Below, piece by piece: positions 26,006-37,131 of a DNA stretch of 64,000 nt; position 1 is the first letter of the stretch; each line of letters starts with the position of its first letter. This stretch comes from Welwitschia mirabilis (Eukaryota; Gnetophyta; Gnetopsida; Welwitschiales): contig JBOZIK010000001.1 in NCBI GenBank assembly GCA_051453625.1, positions 295,864,375 to 295,928,374 of the forward strand, read 5' to 3'. Under the pieces are notes generated by a model. The model did no database searches, was not told the DNA's origin, and saw nothing but the letters and a program-made list of their open reading frames with translations. The position numbers and the translations under genes are program-made.

Positions 26006-27617
26006 TGATAGGATCGAGAACCGTAAAGGGGGGATGAATACGTTCTTTAAAAATTTGACAAATATTCTAAATGAATCCAATCTAAAACACAACTTGCATA
26101 TACAAATAAACTAATTTATAAAGTTCACCGTGTGAGAAAATAACAAAAGTAAAGAAATAAAAATAAAAGCACAAAAATACCACTTTGATACAAGCTAGAT
26201 TATAGTGGTTTGGAAAACCCCCTACTCCACTCTAGACAACTAGCTTATCCCCAAGCTAGATCTTGAATCTTCATTACTCCATCAGGTATTCTAGGTTTAC
26301 TTATAACCTTTACAAATGAACTTTTCCAGGCTTAGTTTCAACCTTTAGAACGGACTTTACAAGGCTTAGTCTTAATCTTTAGAATGGACTTTTCAAGACT
26401 TAGTCTCAACCTTTAGAATGAACTTTTCAAGACTTACTCTCAACCTTTAGAACAGACTTTTCAAGACTTATTTTTAACCTTTAGAATGAACTTTTTAAAG
26501 CTAAGTCTTAACTTGTAGAAAAGAAGATAGAGAAGTAATGATGCCTTAAAGGCATAAATATCACTCATTCTAGAATTAATACATTTTATGGATCTCTCCT
26601 CCTATTAGAAGTACAACCAATGAAGTTCTAAATCTTACCTTGAGTATAGAGAGTATGCCAATGGTAACTCTCATTTAGTCAAATACAATGATGCTAAGAT
26701 ACAATAGTGATAATCATGCAAATCCAATACTTAATTCTTCAGATCTAATAGATTTAACCAAATGAGAGTAGTTTCAAAATATTTTTTTAATCATCTAGGA
26801 CTTAGCTATTTATAATAAAAGGCTTTTAAGGTTTATTACATTTGAATTACACCTCCAACATATATAAACAGCTAAAAAATGGCTATGTAATGGCTACATA
26901 ATGGATATATAATGTTTAGAAAAATTTCATTTATGTTGCTTTAATCGACTCCACAAAACTCTAGTCAACTCCATGTGGTGTCGTGATTTACATAGGTTGA
27001 TTGAGTAAGAAATTCAGTTGCCCCAATTTCTTAGAGCTTCTTATTCGGTTGACCTCATCTGGGTCCCATCGACCTCAGTCTGATTACCCGTTATTCATCC
27101 AGTTGTCCACTCTTCTGTAAAATTTCTTTTTAGTTTCTTGCATTGAGTCTGGTCGATCCCATGATGCTCAGTCCAAGTGTACTAACTAAATAGTGTTTAG
27201 GTCTAGTCGATCCTATCATAGGTATAGTTAACACCTTGTCATTCAGTCTGGGGATACTGTCTGCCAGGTCCTCAAATCCAGTTAATCTAATATAAAGTCT
27301 AGTCGATCTCTTTCCATTTGGTTTAGGGGATACTGATTCTTAATGTTACAGGTCTGATTAACCCCATTAAAATTTGATCAACCCCTTTAGATGCAGTACA
27401 TTTTTCCTGTCTACTTCAAGTGTAGTCGACCCCTTAAAAATTTGGTCGATCCCATCTTAAGGGTAAATAAACCAATAAGTTTTTAGTGCTTAAAAGTTAA
27501 TCTATTTAGTTCCATCATTCAACCTGCAAGTAATGTAATATCTTCTGCACAAAATACACAAAATTTTGTATATAGAAAACATTAGTTTGACATCATTTAG
27601 CAAAACATAATCCAACA
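26006..27617 (-). repeat. 3' LTR of the copia element (LTR a, 1612 bp)
   Basis: Begins TGATAGGATCGAGAACCG and ends CATAATCCAACA on the plus strand, so in element orientation it runs from TGTTGGATT to ...TATCA. It is bounded by the target duplication outside and the PPT inside. It contains a 34-bp minisatellite (26306-26520) and many degenerate GGTCGACC-type motifs between about 26945 and 27450. Confidence 0.92.
26306..26520. repeat. 34-bp minisatellite inside LTR a (about 6 units)
   Basis: The unit is roughly ACCTTTAGAATGGACTTTTC followed by AAGACTTAGTCTCA. Six full units and a partial one are seen. The 5' LTR has five units and the solo LTR at 14318-15660 only one to two. Confidence 0.9.
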
Positions 27618-27640
27618 ATCTCCCCCTTTGACATTGATGG
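27618..27640 (-). other. Polypurine tract next to the 3' LTR
   Basis: In element orientation the sequence reads CATCAATGTCAAAGGGGGAG and then abuts the LTR. This is the typical primer site for plus-strand synthesis in large plant copia elements. Confidence 0.85.
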
Positions 27641-28440
27641 TAAGTAATACTTAGTTGTGACAAAATTAAAACTTATAAAAAAACTCCTTGTTATAAAATG
27701 CTTATTTATAAAATAATATTCTAGTTTTAAACAAGTTAAGGCATTTTGAACAAACAAATTTTATGCTTTGAATGCAACCAACTTAATATGCACATTTAAG
27801 ATTTTAAAAGGCAATACTTTATGATAGACATAATGTGATCATGAACACTTATTTAGTATTAAATTAAATGACATAAATTTTAGTTTATTTCTAAATGTTA
27901 CAAAGACTTTGAGCTTTCTAAATTAAGTACATATGATATTATAAGAAAACATATCTGACATATATAATTTGTGAAAGACACAATAAGTTTTAGGATACCG
28001 AATGACATACCAAATGATATAAGATTTTATGCTAAAATAGATAATTGCATTTCATTAAATATAAGTAAATCATTATAGAAATAACATGCAAGCATAACAG
28101 AGTAAAATTGCTCATCAAGAGAATACAACTATACTCATAAAAAGTTCAACAACATAACTAAATCTTCCCATTTTAACATCAATGACAAAGGAGAGAATAT
28201 AAAACATAATCTGAAAATTTTAATTAGACTCCTTCTCCTCCTCTTCTTCTTTTTCTTCCTTTGAGTCTTTATCTGATTCTTCTTCATTACCTCTAGTGTG
28301 TGCTAAACTAGTAGCTTCTTTTGAGGTATCAGCAATATCATATCTATTTGTAATGAGGGATTCCTTCATATGTATGATACGAGAGTCAATCTATCTTAGA
28401 TATAAGAGAGTATCGTCAGGTGAGGCTTTCTTTGATGAAG
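27641..28440 (-). pseudogene. Extra copy of element 3' region with accessory-ORF end
   Basis: The sequence parallels 30091-31340. The minus strand near 28210-28440 reads SSKKASPDDTLLYLR and then an acidic tail (EEKEEEEKES). The homologous reading at 31057-31323 ends the accessory ORF. The two copies clearly differ, so they are not simple allelic duplicates. The rest is 3' untranslated sequence. It is cut by a 100-N gap at 28441-28540. Confidence 0.7.
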
Positions 28441-28540
28441 NNNNNNNNNNNNNNNNNNNNNNNNNNNNNNNNNNNNNNNNNNNNNNNNNNNNNNNNNNNN
28501 NNNNNNNNNNNNNNNNNNNNNNNNNNNNNNNNNNNNNNNN

Positions 28541-29493
28541 ACATAAGAATGCTAAGATACAAAAGTAATAATGATATAAATCCAATGCTTGATCCTTCAA
28601 ATCCAATATATTTAACCAAATGAGAATTGTTCCAAAAGATTCTTTAGTCATCTATGTCTTGATTATTTATAATAGAAGGCTTTTAGGATTTATTACATTT
28701 GAAATGCATTTCCAATGGCTATAAATGACTAGAAAATGGCTACCTAATGACTACAAAATGGATACATAACATTTAGAAAAATTTCATTTTCGCTCCATCT
28801 GATCAATCCCATAAAAATCTAGTTGATCCCATGTGGTGTCGTGAGTTACATAGGTCACCTAAGTGAGAAATTCAGTCATCTTAATTTCTTATGGTTCCCT
28901 GTCCAGTCGACCCCACCTGGGTCTAGTTAATCCTAGTCCAATTGTCTGCTATTCATCTGGTCATCCACTCTTTTGATAAAATTTCTTTTTAGTTTCCTGC
29001 ATTGAGTTTAGTTGACCCCATCATAGGTCTAGTTAACCCCATGATGATTAGCTCAGGCATACCAGCTGCATAGTGCTCAGGTCTGGTCAATCCCATCATA
29101 GGTCGGGTCGACCCACTTTCATTCAATCTGAGGATACTATTTATTAGGTCCTCAAATCTGGTTGACCCTATACAGGTCTGGTCGACCCTTTTTCATTCGG
29201 TTAAGGAATATTGGCTCTCGAGGTTATAGGTTCGGTTGACCCCATCAAAAATCTGGTTAACTCCTCTAGATGCAATTCATTTTCTCTCTGCTTCAAGTGC
29301 AGTCAACCCCTTAAAAATCTAATTAATTCCATTTTGAGGGTAAATGAACTAATAGGTTTCTAGTGCTCAGAAGTTTACCATTTTAGTTCCATCTTTTGAT
29401 TTGTAAGTACTTGAATATCTTATATACAAAATACATAAAATTTACTACATAAAAACATTAGTGCGACATCAATTGACAAAACATAATCTAATA
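28541..29493 (-). repeat. Partial internal LTR copy (LTR b)
   Basis: Matches LTR a from about 26683 to its inner end (TAATCTAATA at 29493 versus TAATCCAACA) and is followed by the same PPT. Its other half would lie in the 100-N gap at 28441-28540. Confidence 0.85.
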
Positions 29494-29752
29494 ATATCCC
29501 CCTTTGATATTGATGGTAAAAAATACTTAGTTGTATCAAATTAGAACTCATAAAAAAAATCCCCCTTACAAAATACTTATTTGCAAAATAATATTCCAAT
29601 TTGAAATAAGTAAAAACATTTTGAACAAACAAATTTTATGCTCTAAATGAAATAATCTAATATGCACATTCGAGAGTTTAAAAGTCATAACTTTATAATA
29701 AATATAATATGATCATGAAAATTCATTTAACATTGAATCAAATATCATAAAT
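29494..29752 (-). other. 3' untranslated region copy after LTR b
   Basis: PPT (TATCCCCCTTTGATATTGAT on the plus strand) and untranslated sequence parallel to 27618-27880, cut by a 100-N gap (29753-29852). Confidence 0.75.
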
Positions 29753-29852
29753 NNNNNNNNNNNNNNNNNNNNNNNNNNNNNNNNNNNNNNNNNNNNNNNN
29801 NNNNNNNNNNNNNNNNNNNNNNNNNNNNNNNNNNNNNNNNNNNNNNNNNNNN

Positions 29853-30090
29853 ACCCCATAGAAATCTAGTCGATCCCTTTGGATGTAGTTCATTCTTATG
29901 TCTACTTTATGTGCGGTCAAAATCATCTTGAGGGTAAAACAAACTGACAGGTTTTTAGTATTCAGAAGTTATCCATTTTTAGATCCATATCTTGACCTAC
30001 AAGTAATTTAATATCTTTTACATAAAATACACAACATTTACTATGTAGAAAACATTAGTTTGACACCAATTGGCAAAACATAATCTAACA
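29853..30090 (-). repeat. Partial internal LTR copy (LTR c)
   Basis: Matches the inner 240 bp of LTR a, ends TAATCTAACA, and is followed by the PPT ATCTCCTCCTTTGACATTG. It starts at a gap edge. Confidence 0.85.
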
Positions 30091-31056
30091 ATCTCCTCCT
30101 TTGACATTGATGGAAAATAATACTTAGTTGTGACAAATTTAGGACTCATAAAAGAACTCCTCATTACAAAATCTTATTTGCAAAATAATATTCCAATTTG
30201 AAACAAGTGAAAACATTTTGAACAAAAAAAATTTATGCTTTAAATGAAACCAATTTAATATGTACATTTGAAATTTTAAAGAGCATAACTTTATGATAGA
30301 CATAATGTGATCATGAATACTTATTTAACATTAAATTAGATGTCATAAATTTTGATTCATTTTCAAATGTTACAAAGACTTTAAGTTTTTCAAGTTAAGT
30401 ACATATAATATTACAAGAAAACATATTTGACATATATAATTTACAAAGGCACAAGTAGTTTTAGGATACCAATTGACATAATATTTTATGCTAAAAATAG
30501 ATAATCACATTTCATTAGATATAAGTAAACATTACAAAGTAAAAGTGCAAACTAGAANNNNNNNNNNNNNNNNNNNNNNNNNNNNNNNNNNNNNNNNNNN
30601 NNNNNNNNNNNNNNNNNNNNNNNNNNNNNNNNNNNNNNNNNNNNNNNNNNNNNNNNNTTTTGAAAGGCATAAGTAGTTTTAGGATACCAATTGACATAAT
30701 ATTTTATGCTAAAAATAGATAATTACATTTCATTAGATATAAGTAAACATTACAAAGTAAAAGTGCAAACTAGAAGTACTTATCAAAAGCATACAAGTAA
30801 AATAATAAAAACAACACACAACTAATTCTCCCCATTTTGACATCAATGATAAAGGAGAGAGCAAAAAACATAATATGGAAAGCAATTTAATTAGAATCCT
30901 CCTCTTCTTTTGCTTNNNNNNNNNNNNNNNNNNNNNNNNNNNNNNNNNNNNNNNNNNNNNNNNNNNNNNNNNNNNNNNNNNNNNNNNNNNNNNNNNNNNN
31001 NNNNNNNNNNNNNNNATGATAAAGGAGAGAGCAAAAAACATAATATGGAAAGAAAT
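30091..31056 (-). other. Element 3' untranslated region with gap-edge duplications
   Basis: Non-coding 3' region. Gaps at 30558-30657 and 30916-31015 are each flanked by overlapping sequence: about 30440-30557 recurs at 30658-30775, and about 30847-30915 recurs from 31016. These look like contig ends that should have been merged. Confidence 0.75.
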
Positions 31057-32792
31057 TTAATTAGAATCCTCCTCTTCTTTTTCTTCTTCTTTTTCAAAGT
31101 CTTTCTTTGACTCTTCTTCATCACCTCCTATGTGAGCTAAACTGGTGACCTCTACTAAGATATCAGTAATATCATAATCAGCTACAATAAGGGCTTTTTT
31201 CATGTATCTAGTATGGGAGTCAATCCGTCTCAGATATGAGAGAGTCTCATCAGGAGAGGCTTCCTTTAGAAAAGGAGATTTTGAAGATTTCTTAAAAGGG
31301 ATAAAAATATGCATGCGAGACAAGGTCGCATGCCTAATAGNNNNNNNNNNNNNNNNNNNNNNNNNNNNNNNNNNNNNNNNNNNNNNNNNNNNNNNNNNNN
31401 NNNNNNNNNNNNNNNNNNNNNNNNNNNNNNNNNNNNNNNNNNNNNNNNNNNNNNNNNNNNNNNNNNNNNNNNNNNNNNNNNNNNNNNNNNNNNNNNNNNN
31501 NNNNNNNNNNNNNNNNNNNNNNNNNNNNNNNNNNNNNNNNNNNNNNNNNNNNNNNNNNNNNNNNNNNNNNNNNNNNNNNNNNNNNNNNNNNNNNNNNNNN
31601 NNNNNNNNNNNNNNNNNNNNNNNNNNNNNNNNNNNNNNNNNNNNNNNNNNNNNNNNNNNNNNNNNNNNNNNNNNNNNNNNNNNNNNNNNNNNNNNNNNNN
31701 NNNNNNNNNNNNNNNNNNNNNNNNNNNNNNNNNNNNNNNNNGAGTCTCATCAAGAGAGGCTTCCTTTAGAAAAGGAGATTTTAAAGATTTCTTAAAAGGG
31801 ATAAAAATATGCATGCGAGACAAGGTCGCATTCCTAATAGGTGTCATAGGCTAGAGGGTCTTTAGTTTTGTATAAAAGGTAACATGAAAGTAGCAAAAAA
31901 TGGTTGTGATAAGCATAGAGTAGGGTAAAGCTCTAATTCTATGATATTGAAGCTATGAAACCATATTTTTTGGTATTATAATAAGAGCATTAATAGAATG
32001 CTCGATTCCAACCAAATACATCAGATACGCTCGATACTAGGAGGTCTTATCACGATGGCCAGCCAAGGGTAAGAATTTATAAATGTAAATCAAATGAAAA
32101 AAGCAGTATTTTGGAGTCAACAAAGAAGTAGACNNNNNNNNNNNNNNNNNNNNNNNNNNNNNNNNNNNNNNNNNNNNNNNNNNNNNNNNNNNNNNNNNNN
32201 NNNNNNNNNNNNNNNNNNNNNNNNNNNNNNNNNGTTTTATCATGATGGCCAGCCAAGGGTAAGAATTTATAAATGTAAATCAAATGAAGAAAGCAATATT
32301 TTAGAGTCAACAAAGAAGTAGACAAAGTATTCTTCCAAGTATGCATCTTACCATAAATCTCCCTGGTAATAGCAATCTTGTCTTCCATGATGTCTAGAGG
32401 AGGTCAAAACTCTTCATAGTCACTTCTTGGAAGGTCAGTCAGCTCTAAAATGAGATTGGTTGTTACTCTTATCTGCTTCTCCAAAATGAGGATTTCAAGA
32501 GTTTTGGTATCGCAATCAAAAAAAGCATTACAGTAAAACATTCTAGTAAGAAAAGGATAAGCCGAATCAGAGACATCCAAAAAGTGGTCAAGATCCTGAT
32601 CTCTCAGGAGTTGGATAACTTCCCTGAGCTCCCTGAGCATTGAAGTAGCTATAGATCATTCTTGATACATTACCTTCTTCTAAAAACTCTCAGAAAACTT
32701 ATCAATATCCTCCTCTAGCATTACTTGGTAGAAGAAAGCTAGATCCCTGGAGGAAGCCTCCTTTTACTCTTCTCCTATATAAACTTTTAGCC
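31057..32792 (-). pseudogene. Accessory ORF, plant transposon protein-like, broken
   Basis: A minus-strand frame starts near an ATG at about 32792 (MAKSLYRRR) and needs one indel. The central part at 32404-32640 contains FLTRMFYCNAFFDCDTKTLE and then LEKQIRVTTNLILELTDLP. This resembles the 'putative plant transposon protein' domain (x-R-x-F-Y-x-N ... V-x-G-x-x-I-x-x-x-x-x-I-x-x-x-L-x-x-P) found in accessory ORFs of plant retrotransposons. After gaps the frame resumes at 31323-31057 (FIPFKKSSKSPFLKEASPDE) and ends in an acidic Glu/Asp-Lys tail. Function is unknown. Gap-edge overlaps at 32134-32233 (about 94 bp) and 31341-31741 (about 98 bp) complicate its length. It lies 3' of gag with no pol between. 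Confidence 0.6.
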
Positions 32793-33586
32793 ATTTTAAG
32801 AATTTGTAAGCAAAAAAGATTGAGAAAAAAACACTAGATCTAGAAGAAAAACTTTAGATCTTGAAGAAAACACACTAGATCTGNNNNNNNNNNNNNNNNN
32901 NNNNNNNNNNNNNNNNNNNNNNNNNNNNNNNNNNNNNNNNNNNNNNNNNNNNNNNNNNNNNNNNNNNNNNNNNNNNNNNNNNNNNNNNNNNNNNNNNNNN
33001 NNNNNNNNNNNNNNNNNNNNNNNNNNNNNNNNNNNNNNNNNNNNNNNNNNNNNNNNNNNNNNNNNNNNNNNNNNNNNNNNNNNNNNNNNNNNNNNNNNNN
33101 NNNNNNNNNNNNNNNNNNNNNNNNNNNNNNNNNNNNNNNNNNNNNNNNNNNNNNNNNNNNNNNNNNNNNNNNNNNNNNNNNNNNNNNNNNNNNNNNNNNN
33201 NNNNNNNNNNNNNNNNNNNNNNNNNNNNNNNNNNNNNNNNNNNNNNNNNNNNNNNNNNNNNNNNNNNNNNNNNNNNNNNNNNNNNNNNNNNNNNNNNNNN
33301 NNNNNNNNNNNNNNNNNNNNNNNNNNNNNNNNNNNNNNNNNNNNNNNNNNNNNNNNNNNNNNNNNNNNNNNNNNNNNNNNNNNNNNNNNNNNNNNNNNNN
33401 NNNNNNNNNNNNNNNNNNNNNNNNNNNNNNNNNNNNNNNNNNNNNNNNNNNNNNNNNNNNNNNNNNNNNNNNNNNNNNNNNNNNNNNNNNNNNNNNNNNN
33501 NNNNNNNNNNNNNNNNNNNNNNNNNNNNNNNNNNNNNNNNNNNNNNNNNNNNNNNNNNNNNNNNNNNNNNNNNNNNNNNNNNNNNN

Positions 33587-33737
33587 AATTAGGTCCACCG
33601 ATAGTACTTCTGCACTCTAATCTGTCAACTTTGATCAACCGCCTGAGGTTCTAGTCTACCTATCGAGATGTGGCTCTATAGTACTGGAAAGGGTCTAGGT
33701 GACTGGGATTTTAGGTTGGTTGATTAAGGGATAGCGA
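33587..33737. other. Less decayed segment between two gaps
   Basis: This stretch (GATCAACCGCCTGAGGTT, TATCGAGATGTGGCTC) is richer in GC and CpG than its neighbours and matches nothing else in the window. It contains GTCAAC/GATCAACC motifs like those in LTRs. It may be part of a different LTR or a mis-joined contig next to the 703-N gap (32884-33586). Confidence 0.4.
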
Positions 33738-34200
33738 TTAAACCCCTAGATCATTTTTATGATTGATAATTAAATTACAGACATAGGATGTTACATCAGA
33801 ATTCATCAAAAAACATTTATTTTCATCAAGATTTAGCCTAACATTATAGTTTTCATGAAATAACTGATCGAATAATTTAGTATCTATTTTATAAATATCA
33901 TCCACTCGTTTTGTAGAAAAAATAGAGACATTTTGTTTTTCATCTACAACNNNNNNNNNNNNNNNNNNNNNNNNNNNNNNNNNNNNNNNNNNNNNNNNNN
34001 NNNNNNNNNNNNNNNNNNNNNNNNNNNNNNNNNNNNNNNNNNNNNNNNNNNNNNNNNNNNNNNNNNNNNNNNNNNNNNNNNNNNNNNNNNNNNNNNNNNN
34101 NNNNNNNNNTATTGTTTTCAAAAATGACTTTTTCTCCATTTATATTCTTTATGTATTGAAAGATTGATTTTTCTCTTGACATTTGCCTTTGTACTTATTT
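33738..34200 (-). pseudogene. Copia pol stub (protease to GAG-pre-integrase region)
   Basis: The minus strand reads RQMSREKSIFQYIKNINGEK (34182 downward), matching the R-H-M-T-G-D-K-S-x-F sequence just after the protease active site of copia elements. The reading across the expected D-S-G-C-S gives S-E-K-stop, so the catalytic aspartate is not seen. After the 159-N gap (33951-34109), STKRVDDIYKID and then NYNVRLNLDENKCFLMNSD resemble pieces of the GAG-pre-integrase region. No integrase or reverse transcriptase follows. Confidence 0.55.
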
Positions 34201-34499
34201 CTCTGAGAGATATCTATGTTAGAAAACTTTAAAGATTGTTAGCTCTAATCCACTTAGTCTTATTAGACTTAGGTGGTACACTTTTATTAGGAATAAATTT
34301 AAAAGGTAATGTAATTACAGTTTTTGAAAAAAAACATTAATTATCTAATTTTTCAAAAGTGCTTTAAATGACCAAATTCATCATAAAAATTACATGAAAG
34401 ATTAGAAGAGTACTTACTCTTCTAGTTTACCTATTCTTGAGATTTGTATGAACTAAAGCCAATACTTGATTTTTCTTTAGTAGGTTTTTGCACTCCAAG

Positions 34500-36395
34500 C
34501 ATCTGTTCCAATTTAGAAGAGCTACCAAAAAATTTATTTACAAAAAAAAAAAAAAAGAAAGATCTTTTACTTGATAAATTAGCTTGGTGTTGTTAGATNN
34601 NNNNNNNNNNNNNNNNNNNNNNNNNNNNNNNNNNNNNNNNNNNNNNNNNNNNNNNNNNNNNNNNNNNNNNNNNNNNNNNNNNNNNNNNNNNNNNNNNNCC
34701 TGAGAAATTAGTCTAGTGTTGTTAGATTTTATCACATTATATTTCTCTTCCAATTCCTCCTTTTCTTTAGTGATAGTTTTCACTGTTTTGTTTAAATGAC
34801 TTATCCTCTTAGTTATCTTTTCACATTCCTTATACAACTCCTGATATGTATCTTCTAACTCATCCTCTTCTTTATTTATCATTTCCATATCATCAATATC
34901 TATTGTTCTAGGAGCATTTTTGAGTGATGGCACAAATACCATGAAGGACAACCTTCTATCTTTATTTGATTTTTGATCTGAGTAGCTTTCATCATCATCA
35001 TCATCTTCATTGTCCCATGTAGCAAAAAAAGAGGGATTCTTTGATTTTATGTTATCTCTCCTTGTATTAGGAAACTCATTTGTCATATGACCAAATCCTT
35101 TGCATGAGTAAAATTGGATCTTTTTACGCTTTTCTTGCTCCTTTCTATGTTTCAGATGACTCCTTTTTGCATTTCTTCTTGATTTTCCTTCCTTTTTCTT
35201 CCTATGAAGAAATTTTCTGGATTTTTTGAGTAGAAAAGCTACTTCATGATCATTTAATTTCTTATCTGATCTGTCAAATCTACAGTCTTCCTGCACACAT
35301 TTTAAAGGAATATGTTTCTTCTTATCCTTAATAAATTTAAGCTCATAGGTTTGAAGTTCTTTTAGTACCATTGCATTAATATTTCTGGTGTCTTCGATGG
35401 TTGTGACCTTTGGTTCGAATCTCTTAGGTAGGGATCTCAAGACTTTCCTTACCACCTTTTTTTCCTCCATGCATTCTCTAAGGCTTGTCATTGAGTTTAC
35501 AATATTAGTAAGTCTAGCAAAAAATTCTTGTAATGTTTCTTCTTCATCCATATGGATATCTTCAAATTTAGAGATGAGAATCTAGATTTTAGCTTGTTTT
35601 ATAGTCGAGGTTCCTTCATATGCTACTTCAAGAATGTACTAAGCTTTTTTAGCACGGTTCCAGTTTACTATGTATTTGAATTCATCTGCACATACTTTAC
35701 AAAATATGGCATTAAGTGCATAGGCATCTATGATGGCCTTTAACTTGTTAGTGATAGTCTATTGGTCTGAGGCTTTGGAAACTAGGATAGGATTGCCATT
35801 TACATCAGTTTGGGTTAACATAAGCACAGTGTGACCTTGTAGATAACTTCCTCTATGTCAGCATCTAAGGATCTAAGAAATGTTCTCATCCTAGCTTTCT
35901 AGTAAGCATNNNNNNNNNNNNNNNNNNNNNNNNNNNNNNNNNNNNNNNNNNNNNNNNNNNNNNNNNNNNNNNNNNNNNNNNNNNNNNNNNNNNNNNNNNN
36001 NNNNNNNNNNNNNNNNNNNNNNNNNNNNNNNNNNNNNNNNNNNNNNNNNNNNNNNNNNNNNNNNNNNNNNNNNNNNNNNNNNNNNNNNNNNNNNNNNNNN
36101 NNNNNNNNNNNNNNNNNNNNNNNNNNNNNNNNNNNNNNNNNNNNNNNNNNNNNNNNNNNNNNNNNNNNNNNNNNNNNNNNNNNNNNNNNNNNNNNNNNNN
36201 NNNNNNNNNNNNNNNNNNNNNNNNNNNNNNNNNNNNNNNNNNNNNNNNNNNNNNNNNNNNNNNNNNNNNNNNNNNNNNNNNNNNNNNNNNNNNNNNNNNN
36301 NNNNNNNNNNNNNNNNNNNNNNNNNNNNAAGCATAGTTTGACCCATCAAATAAAGGTGGATGACCAGTGGAAAAACCATTAGATGGATTACTCAT
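34500..36395 (-). pseudogene. Copia gag, broken
   Basis: Starts MSNPSNGFSTGHPPLFDGSNY (36395 downward), a typical gag N-terminus of large plant copia elements, and is interrupted by a 419-N gap (35910-36328). A UBN2-type gag domain follows: NAIFCKVCADEFKYI, YEGTSTIKQAKI, ETLQEFFARL, KVLRSLPKRFEPKV. The zinc knuckle at about 35090-35120 reads YSCKGFGHMTNEFPN. First and last cysteines of C-x2-C-x4-H-x4-C are both Phe, so it cannot bind zinc normally. A Glu/Lys-rich coiled-coil-like tail follows. At least three TAG stops and one frameshift precede the 337-codon open stretch 34538-35551. A 100-N gap at 34599-34698 has a short flank overlap. Confidence 0.85.
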
Positions 36396-36446
36396 TTTAG
36401 AATTCTAAGATCAAGATTGGTTAAAATCTAAAGAAGACTTAACTTA

Positions 36447-36458
36447 GCACTAATACTA
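36447..36458 (-). other. Primer binding site, tRNA-Met type
   Basis: In element orientation the 12 bases reading TAGTATTAGTGC lie two bases inside the 5' LTR. The usual plant copia site is TGGTATCAGAGC, complementary to initiator tRNA-Met. There are three mismatches, two of them transitions. Confidence 0.78.
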
Positions 36459-36762
36459 AATCATAGGATCGAGAACCCTAGAAGGAGGAGTGAATAGGTT
36501 TTTTAAAAATTCGACAGATATTCTAAATGAATCCAATCTAAAACACAACTTGCATACAAAAATAAACTAATCTAGAAAGTTCATCATATGAGAAAATAAT
36601 GGAAGTAAAGAAATAAAACTGAAAGCATAAAAATACCACTTTGATGCAAGCTAGATTTATAGTAATTCCGAAAATCACCTACTCTACTCTCAATGATCAG
36701 CTTATTTCCAAGCTAGATCTCGGATCTTTGTTACTCCACTAGGTATTCTAGGTTCAATTGTA

Positions 36763-36945
36763 ACCTTTAAAAAAGGACTTTTTCAGGCTTAATCTCAACC
36801 TATAGAATAGACTTTTCAAGGCTTAGTCTTAACCTTTAGAACAGACTTTTTAAGTCTTAGTCTCAACCTTTAGAATGGACTTTTTAAGGCTTAGCCTCAA
36901 CCTTTAGAATGGACTTTTCAAGGCCTAGTCTCAACCTTTATAAAA
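36763..36945. repeat. 34-bp minisatellite inside the 5' LTR (about 5 units)
   Basis: Same unit as 26306-26520, with five full copies plus a fragment. Confidence 0.9.
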
Positions 36946-37131
36946 TAGGGTAGTGATGTAATAATGTATCAAAAGAACAAATATCACTCGATCTAGAATT
37001 AGTACATTTGATGGAGCTCTCCTCCTATAGTAGTAAAATAATTAAAGCTCTAGATCTGACCTTAAAGGTAGAAAGTGTGCCAATAGTAAATCTCCTTCAG
37101 TCAAACATAAGGATGCTAAGATACAAAAGTA

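Noticed and set aside
26945-29330. CRISPR-like array from the regularly recurring short GTCGACC words.
   Set aside because: The words are short, irregularly spaced and lie inside plant LTRs. There are no cas genes and the genome is eukaryotic.
28296-33638. Many ORFs made largely of unknown residues across N gaps, up to 280 codons.
   Set aside because: Gaps carry no stops, so these are not evidence of coding. Only the flanking parts with motifs were used.
34538-35551. The 337-codon ORF as an intact host gene.
   Set aside because: It is the middle of a copia gag with its start 840 bp upstream beyond stops and a gap, a damaged zinc knuckle, and LTR/PBS context.
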